Assembly (NCBI GenBank): GCA_002749535.1
Contig: MZZL01000405.1
Location: 1,443,421 to 1,507,420, forward strand
DNA length: 64,000 nt
DNA from: Apophysomyces variabilis
Taxonomy: Eukaryota; Mucoromycota; Mucoromycetes; Mucorales; Mucoraceae
Reading direction: 5' to 3'
Below the pieces are notes generated by a model. That model did no database searches. It saw only the letters and a list, made by a program, of their open reading frames with translations, and was not told where the DNA came from. The first letter of the stretch is position 1; each line of letters starts with the position of its first letter. Below, piece by piece: positions 57,915 through 64,000 of this stretch. A program made the translations under genes and the position numbers.

Positions 57915-58485
57915 ACGCACGGGGTCAGGTTGTATAATATATAAACCACTTTCGTAGATAACGATTTGTTTTTTCTTTTGCATTGGATATGAGTCTGCTA
58001 TGTATGTTATTTTCTCTTTAAAGCACGAGTTAAGTATGATAGAATTAGGTTTTTCTTCAAGCTAAATGCGGACAATCAAAATGACACATAGGAACACAAA
58101 ACTGAATTTCGTAACGAGTGTGTGGGGCGGGGAGAGAAGAAAAAACTTTGGTAGTGGGGGGAAATGGTTTGAATGGTCAGGCGAAGGGAGTTAGAAGAAG
58201 ATAACAGTATACCACACCTAGAAGGCTCTGAACCATTAGTGAAAAAGGAGAGATTGTCATGTTTGTTTTCGAAAAGAAGTATCCCGTCGCATTTTGCAGC
58301 ATACTTTATTGGGTCGGAGTGCTCGATTTATTCCCAATATCCCATCTGCCGATAAACACAAAAAAGTTAAAGTCGAAGCGCGGTCCAACAATTCACTCCC
58401 TCCCTCTGTCTCTCAGTGTCCCCTCTTTTCCTCTCTCTTCTGTTTTTCTTTTCATTTTCGGACTTAATACCACTCCATAAAGACG
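57915..58485. other. intergenic, RhoGAP to PIS1
   Basis: About 570 bases. It includes TATAATATATAAACC near 57,940, which is more likely 3' flank than promoter, and a C/T-rich stretch just before the PIS1 start. No gene is supported. Confidence 0.5.
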
Positions 58486-59640
58486 ATGAGTGCAAGAAAA
58501 ATATCACAACAACAGCTCACACCCCTAAAAGATAATGTCTTCCTCTTTGTACCTAATCTGATTGGTAAGAAAACCCGATGGAATTAAACTCCCCGTTAGA
58601 AACTGCTAACATGGATTCATCCCAGGCTACACGCGCATTATACTGGCAGCTGTCTCATTGTATTGTATGCCACAACATGTCAAGACATGCGCAACGCTTT
58701 ATTGTATTTCTTGCTTATTGGATGCCGTCGATGGCAACGCAGCGCGATACTTTAACCAGTGTACATATATACCTATATTGACCCCCATCCGTTCATTTTG
58801 CTAAAACTACCCTAATGCGTTGTTGGAAAACAGGCAGCAAATTCGGGGCTGTATTGGACATGGTAACAGACAGGTGAGCTGAGGATTGGAGGAGTGTGAA
58901 CGTCTTTCTTTTCCGGACGGACAAACTGACCTACCTTTCTACAACGCGGCAATTTGCAATCATATCATAATAGATCCACCACAACATGTCTACTTTGTTT
59001 CTTGTCCATTCAGTATTCATCCTGGACCCTTCTCTTCCAATTTCTGATTTCACTGGATTTTAGCTCACATTATATGCATATGTACAGGTAATAGAAATTA
59101 AATATTAACTTGATCACCCTAAAATTAGGCCTTGGCAGCTAATCATCGGGGTACACCTTCATGTATATTATAGCACTATGATTTCTGGATCGTCAAGTCA
59201 TAAAAAGCTTTCTGAATCCGACAGCTGGTATCTTCGCCTCTATTACAACAATAATGTAAGACCACATTGACAACGGTAACAACGGAACATCGTTTCTAAT
59301 TTGTCGGCTGGTTTAGATCGTATTGTTCATCATGTGCGCCGGTAACGAACTCTTTTTCGTCGCACTGTATGTGCGTAACTTTATAACGAACGTAAATGGT
59401 AAGAAGAAGAAAAGGGATGAAAAAGGATAATAGTGGATCAGGGTTGCACTGAATGCTTTTTTGACCGGGATTGATGTATTAGATCTTTGGTGGTTCACGC
59501 TCGTACTTGCCATTTCCGGTACTATTTGTTTCGCAAAGCAACTTATCAACGTAATTCAAATCGTAAATGCAAGCCGGGTATTAGCAAGCATTGATATGGA
59601 AGAAAGACAAAAAGGCGTTGATCGCCCAAAAACTAAATAA
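58486..59640 (+). CDS. PIS1: CDP-diacylglycerol-inositol 3-phosphatidyltransferase (PI synthase)
   Basis: Seven exons (58486-58564, 58626-58760, 58834-58873, 58974-59087, 59174-59255, 59317-59391, 59434-59640) in phase encode 243 residues, near the 220 of yeast Pis1. The CDP-alcohol phosphotransferase signature DG-x2-AR-x8-G-x3-D-x3-D is complete: DGNAARYFNQ, SKFGAVLDMVTD. Other Pis1-like parts are DNVFLFVPNLIGYTRIIL, SGSSSHKKL and KQLINVIQIVNASRVLA. The enzyme makes phosphatidylinositol from CDP-diacylglycerol and inositol in ER membranes, and it has several membrane helices. Exon 6 must end at the earlier donor (AAC|GTAAAT) to keep frame with exon 7. Confidence 0.93.
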
Positions 59641-61271
59641 ACAGGAAATCTTTTATTAACAATTATTTGTAAAGTATATTTTGGGCATAGTGAAAGTTTA
59701 ATGGTGAAGACAATAAAGAGTATTACTTAGAATGAATGGAACCATGCAAGCAAGCATTACTATTAATTCATAGTTCTAGCAGGTTATCTCATTTAATAAC
59801 TATTAGTTTGCTAAGGTCATATTGCTTTTCTTTGTAACATAGAACGTACTGAAGAAAGCAGCGGCTAAAACATCCTTGCATATCAAGAATAAATAGTAAA
59901 CATTAATATTTTACAGAAACAAAAAGAATCAACCGATATAGCCATGCAAGGATTATTATTTTATAAACTGCTTATTGCCAATAGCTATTATAGCAAGCCA
60001 GTCATGGATCGATACAAGAGCAGGAGCAAAAGATATTACATACAATATAAAGTTAAAGCAGATATAGATCGAAACGATACTAAGCAAGTTTATAATAACT
60101 TGATATTAAGATAAAAACATATAAATAAAGGGATAAGATAGTTCTTACATTTTTTCATTGTATACTTACTAAATAGCACAGTTTTTCTTAAGAAATGAAC
60201 TATTGTAAATGTCGTGCCTGCAAAATTGTAGTATACAAACCTTTTGGTCAGATCGGCCTTGGTCCAAAAATGGCAAACGTCTAACGCATCGGTCTTCATC
60301 ACAAAACAGCAACATCTCCAGGAAGACCATGCTCAGCAAAATATTATATAATATCTTGTCCGTTTATTTTACTTATTTTGAATGCTCATCTGTCTCAGCA
60401 TTGTCACAATTAGTATAGAAAAAATATAAATATCTATAGATTTGTTTAGCAATAAAGATAATCATCTGTTAATTCTCTATCTCTTTTGTTATCCTTGATC
60501 CCCAGTGGGTTTGACCTTTGCCAGGAAAAAAAATACTGCGCACGACATATGTCGAAGCCGGAATCGGCGCATGAACGCAAAGACTCTTTTTGCTGAGGCC
60601 TTCCAAGAAGTTCTGGAAGTTGCGATTGGTTTCCAAGTTCCTAGATACTTCTCGCATCCTCAGCTTCGTAGAAAATTATAGAAATATTATACGTATAAAT
60701 ACTATGGATAGTTTGTGAAAAAATAAACTTCATCGAATTCCCTCGCACAATTTTATCTTTCACTCCTGTTCCTTTACAATTTCTATATTCCAGCTTGATT
60801 GGCAACTCGTGTCCAAAACAGTAGCTGTGAATCAACTTTACGAAAACGACACATACGACAAAATTTTTTTCAGAAAAACTCTAAAATACTTCCCCATCGG
60901 GGAATCGAATCTTATAAAACGTTTATTTCATGGTAATCAATGAGGCAAGGAAGTGAGAAAAACCAAAACCAATCTATGGAAAAAAGGAAAAGACAGCGAG
61001 TCTTGCAAAGAGTATAGCCTATGATCAGTTGCCCTGACATCGGGAAGATGAATGGGCAAAAAGTGAGAGGTAGAAAACGGTGTAAAAGGAAATGTGATCG
61101 AGACGGAGGGGTACAGATACACAAGAGCAAAAAAAGGAAAAAAAAACAAACTTATGGAAAGTAAAAATGAGATAAAAGGGATCACACAAAGAGAAAAAAG
61201 AAAATACGATAAAGAATAAGGGAGATGGAAAAGTCTATGATAGTAAGAGATCAAGAGAGCGCACCAATGGA
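59641..61271. other. AT-rich intergenic region
   Basis: About 1.6 kb, very AT-rich, with no convincing coding frame. It contains a tRNA 3'-end-like fragment at 60,891-60,910 and A-rich runs near 61,130-61,200. Confidence 0.5.
60891..60910 (-). other. tRNA 3'-end-like fragment
   Basis: Read on the minus strand, ATTCGATTCCCCGATGGGGA has a T-loop (TTCGATT), the 3' T-stem strand CCCCG and an acceptor-like ATGGGGA. The 5' half, the other T-stem strand and the anticodon arm are missing, so it is not a working tRNA gene. It could be a relic of a tRNA or of a tRNA-derived element. Confidence 0.3.
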
Positions 61272-62103
61272 TCAAGTATGGCCAAGTGGCGTAGTGTTAG
61301 AGCCAGTCAGAGGCAAGTGGGAACCGGAGGACCGTGCGCTGTGTGACGTAGGACGAGAAGCACTGTTGTATGTCCAATTGCAGCGTTGAGTCCACAAACG
61401 ATGGCCGTACCGCAAGATATCATTGATTATCCACTGGTGTTGGCGCCGCGTATAAGAAGGTTTGCATCCAAAGCGGGCGAGATTGTAATAATTATGGTCA
61501 TCTGTGCCCCCCACATCACCAAATGCGATACCATCAAGATAGACTATGTATCCAAGGTGTTTACACTGTCGGCGAATGTCACTGTATTTTTCTACTTTTC
61601 TTTGGCGTGCGCGTGCGAGACAGCTGCCCAGTAGAATTAGAGGCGGACTGTGCAGTAATGACTACATCATAGACATGGACTTTCTTTTTCGCTTCGTCAA
61701 GGATGATGAGATCAGGACGTAGGCGAGTATCAGCGAGGAGTGGTGGTAATTGGTTGACTGTCACAGTGGCTGTCGGATGTTGGTAGCGCACGGCAGAGGT
61801 GACGCGGTTCAAGACTTCGTTGTGTCGCTCTGTTTGCAATCGTTTAGAATTCAGATCTTCGCAAAAGCAGAGAACACGGTGTATATCTTCTCGTTGACGG
61901 CATCTGCGGCAGCGGTTATCCTGTTGTAGGCCCCAAAGAGCCTTGTTGGCATTAGTAGGAAGAAGATCCAAGCGCGCTTTTACAGCAAAGTGATATGCTG
62001 AGGGATAGAGCACTACGGTCAAAAAAAGATTCTTCCGCTTTTCCACCATGCGGTGGAATCTCTTCAAAGGTTTGTGGAATGTACCTTCCACCACATTTTC
62101 CAC
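61272..62103 (-). mobile_element. 5'-truncated non-LTR retrotransposon with restriction-like endonuclease end
   Basis: A minus-strand frame of 174 codons (62,103-61,579) reads like the C-terminus of an early-branching LINE. A zinc-binding motif C-x2-C-x6-H-x5-C (CRRCRQREDIHRVLCFC) is followed by RPDLIILDEAKKKVHVYD. The PD-x14-D spacing suits the restriction-like endonuclease of R2/CRE/NeSL-type elements. After a stop and frameshift, coding character continues to 61,272 (GGTDDHNYYNLARFGCKPSY, about 80 codons). The reverse transcriptase part is absent; the frame ends in the repeat at 62.05 kb. It is a dead, 5'-truncated copy. No clear poly-A tail is seen. Confidence 0.65.
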
Positions 62104-62384
62104 CGCCTTTCTACCCCCCCCCCAAGTTCAACAATTGGATGAACTGCTATATGACAGAGACCATTACGTTGATGTTATTGGATCAAGTAGTATGCATTAG
62201 AGGCTAACGTTTTAGTTTCATTCGACCATATTCCTTTATTTAAGCACTTTTTATTGGATTAACTTGCTAACAATGATATATTCTATTGGAGCTACTGATT
62301 TTTATCTAGTCTATCCAATTGGATGTTCTTTTTGTTGTGTGCATTACTTCAGCCATTAAGATACACTTCTTTATCATATATAAG
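62056..62384. repeat. long direct repeat, unit 1
   Basis: Nearly identical to 63,672-64,000 at a constant offset of 1,616 bases. It begins GAATCTCTTCAAAGG and includes CAAGTTCAACAATTGGATG and TTGGAGCTACTGATTTTTAT. Differences are a few scattered substitutions. A perfect hairpin TTCCACC-ATGC-GGTGGAA (62,041-62,058) abuts the left end. Confidence 0.9.
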
Positions 62385-63586
62385 GACGCTTCTTTAGCTA
62401 TATATATAGGAAAAAAACAGACACTTTTATTTTTTTGGAGCTATATAGCGTAATGTACTAATAAGTAGCTAACTTTATGCTTAGTTTTATATTATCTTAC
62501 CTAATTACTGAAGGTTAAAGAAGCATAGCTTTTAAAAACGACAATTAGTAAAACGTACTAAAAGCTAACACACAGTAGCATACCTAAGCCAGCACGCAAT
62601 AACGAATGGCAGCATTACGTATAGGCCTACAAAAAGTTACCTTGCCAAGTAATTAAATTACGACGTAAAAAAGTATCTGTACCATTAAATAGTATGTCAT
62701 CTTTCTCTGTTTCCATTCTGTTAAGAAACGAAAGCTAATCTATATAATAATCAAAAAGCCAAGTTTAGTTACATTTAGGTCAATCAATAAAAATACCTTA
62801 TTAAAAGTAATAAGCAAGCTCTTCTATAACGTAGTGATCATTCTAGCTATCAAAAGAATGACGTATAAAACGAAATAACAGAATGCTCAGAATAAGCGAG
62901 ACTGAAAAAAGATCTTTATTTCGCGAATGATTATTCTCTAAATATCTTTAGAAACGCGTGCGGGTAAAAGCGGGTTGGGGTAGTTACTAATATCTTTTGT
63001 AAAATCCATATGATCGGTAATGACACGTTAATCTTCTGTCTTTTGATATTCTGTGTCCGCTAGGGTCTCAGCAACAGATGAATAGAATATGAAGATGTTA
63101 GTGTAACATGATCCATACAGTCATTATAGCCGATATGTTCACTGAAAGTCTAGATCTCATGTTTTATCCACTGAATATAGTGATGTAATCATGTCAGATA
63201 TGACAAAGAAAAAAAGAATGAGATGCTATGAAATGAAGATAAAAGCTTACCAGCAAAGGATATGCTTTTAGATCAAGGTTGCATATTATTAGGATCATAT
63301 ACTAGCAAAGTTTTGAAAGTGAGTTTTCTGATGAAGAAGTAGCAAAACACTATGAAATGAAAAAAAAAAAACTATAGAGGAAAAAGTTTGCAAAAGAAAA
63401 GGATGAATAAAAGGAAAACGCGGATAACTCTGTAAAAAAGAAATCATATTAGAGTCGCGTGAGAAAAATAATTATGTAGTTCCTGGGAAATGTGAATGCA
63501 CTAGTTTTGCTGTGATAACAATTTTGTATACATGTCTGCTACAGTTACAGCGTTTGGGGAGAGAGGAAAATGTAGTAATATAAGAA
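62385..63586. other. AT-rich sequence between direct repeats
   Basis: About 1.2 kb with no open frame of note and no gag/pol or transposase motif on either strand, so there is no sign that the repeats are LTRs of a coding element. Confidence 0.5.
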
Positions 63587-63654
63587 ATTCTACCACCTGG
63601 GTAGAAAGTGGGTGGAACCAGAGATTCTACCATGTGGTGTAAAGGTGGTAGAAT
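63587..63654. repeat. short terminal-inverted-repeat structure
   Basis: ATTCTACCACCT (63,587-63,598) and its exact reverse complement AGGTGGTAGAAT (63,643-63,654) bracket 44 bases. Related GGTAGAA and TTCCACC motifs continue to about 63,735 in the start of repeat unit 2. It could be the end of a MITE-like element. Confidence 0.6.
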
Positions 63655-63671
63655 CGCCCTTCAACCGCAGT

Positions 63672-64000
63672 GAATCTCTTCAAAGGTTTGTGGAATGTAC
63701 CTTCCACCACCTTTTCCACCACCTTTCTACCACCCCCCCAAGTTCAACAATTGGATGAACTGCTATATGACAGAGACCATTACGTTGATGTTATTGGATC
63801 AAGTAGTATGCATTAGAGGCTAACGTTTTAGTTTCATTCGACCATATTCCTTTATTCAAGCACTTTTTATTGGATTAACTTGCCTACAACGATACATTCT
63901 ATTGGAGCTACTGATTTTTATCTAGTCTATCCGATTGGATGTTCTTTTCGTTGTGTACATTATTTTAGCCATTAAGATACACTTCTTTATCATATACAAG
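63672..64000. repeat. long direct repeat, unit 2 (cut by window end)
   Basis: Second copy of the 62,056-62,384 sequence in the same orientation. Similarity still holds at base 64,000, so the true length is at least 329 bases. Confidence 0.9.

Noticed and set aside
58578..58781. Alternative frame inside PIS1 exon 2
   Set aside because: The other frame carries the complete CDP-alcohol phosphotransferase signature and splices in phase.
62056..64000. LTR retrotransposon interpretation of the direct repeats
   Set aside because: No TG...CA termini, primer-binding site, gag or pol sequence between the units.
1..64000. CRISPR arrays, bacterial operons and complete tRNA or rRNA genes
   Set aside because: I looked for regular spacer repeats, Shine-Dalgarno-led gene chains and full cloverleaf patterns and found none; the window is eukaryotic.

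Overview
This window reads as nuclear DNA of a filamentous fungus, most likely an early-diverging one of the Mucorales type. Genes lie on both strands and are cut by short introns of about 40-120 bases with GTAAGT-like donors. AT-rich spacers separate them. The gene set mixes fungal markers (GH18 chitinase with a chitin-binding tail, Crt10, Ede1, an Sst2/FlbA-type RGS protein, a Bem3-type RhoGAP, mS45/Bot1, 2-oxoglutarate xanthine dioxygenase) with genes better known from animals (PHIP/BRWD, JMJD7, PEN-2, SZT2, a Brawnin-like peptide). Yeasts have lost most of that second group, which fits a lineage outside Dikarya. Exon joins given below were derived by hand. Every gene for which I list a protein length keeps a consistent reading phase across all its introns.

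Layout. 1-10.8 kb: the 3' part of a WD40-bromodomain gene, a GNAT acetyltransferase, JMJD7 (minus), ribosomal protein eS17, a secreted chitinase and a single-finger GATA factor (minus). 10.8-20 kb: a gene desert that contains a decayed transposon-type gene (about 16.15-19.2 kb) and a tight GATAAG cluster. 20-24.4 kb: xanthine dioxygenase, PEN-2 and signal peptide peptidase, all on plus. 24.9-36.2 kb, all minus: a small Brawnin-like membrane protein, an 838-base assembly gap, the RGS protein, Ede1 and Crt10. 36.6-38.7 kb: an acyl-CoA synthetase (plus). 39.0-49.6 kb: a giant SZT2-like gene (minus). 50.6-52.6 kb: two mitochondrial-type genes (minus). 52.7-54 kb: a second decayed copy of the transposon-type gene. 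54.4-59.6 kb: the RhoGAP and phosphatidylinositol synthase (plus). 59.6-64 kb: AT-rich repeats, a non-LTR retrotransposon fragment and a pair of long direct repeats.

Functional links. Several genes touch nutrient and signalling control: SZT2 (in animals, the KICSTOR scaffold for GATOR1/TORC1), a GATA factor of the nitrogen-regulation type, and a purine-catabolic xanthine dioxygenase with four GATAAG sites upstream. PEN-2 lies directly upstream of signal peptide peptidase, so two intramembrane-proteolysis genes are neighbours. RGS, RhoGAP, Ede1 and PI synthase serve G-protein signalling, polarity, endocytosis and membrane lipids. eS17, mS45 and Brawnin-like are housekeeping.

The most unusual items are the fungal PEN-2/SPP neighbours, the fungal SZT2, the GATA cluster, and two diverged copies of a RuvC/zinc-ribbon (TnpB/Fanzor-like) element with zinc knuckles near the N-terminus of one copy. 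All family names come from recognising motifs by eye. No database search was possible.
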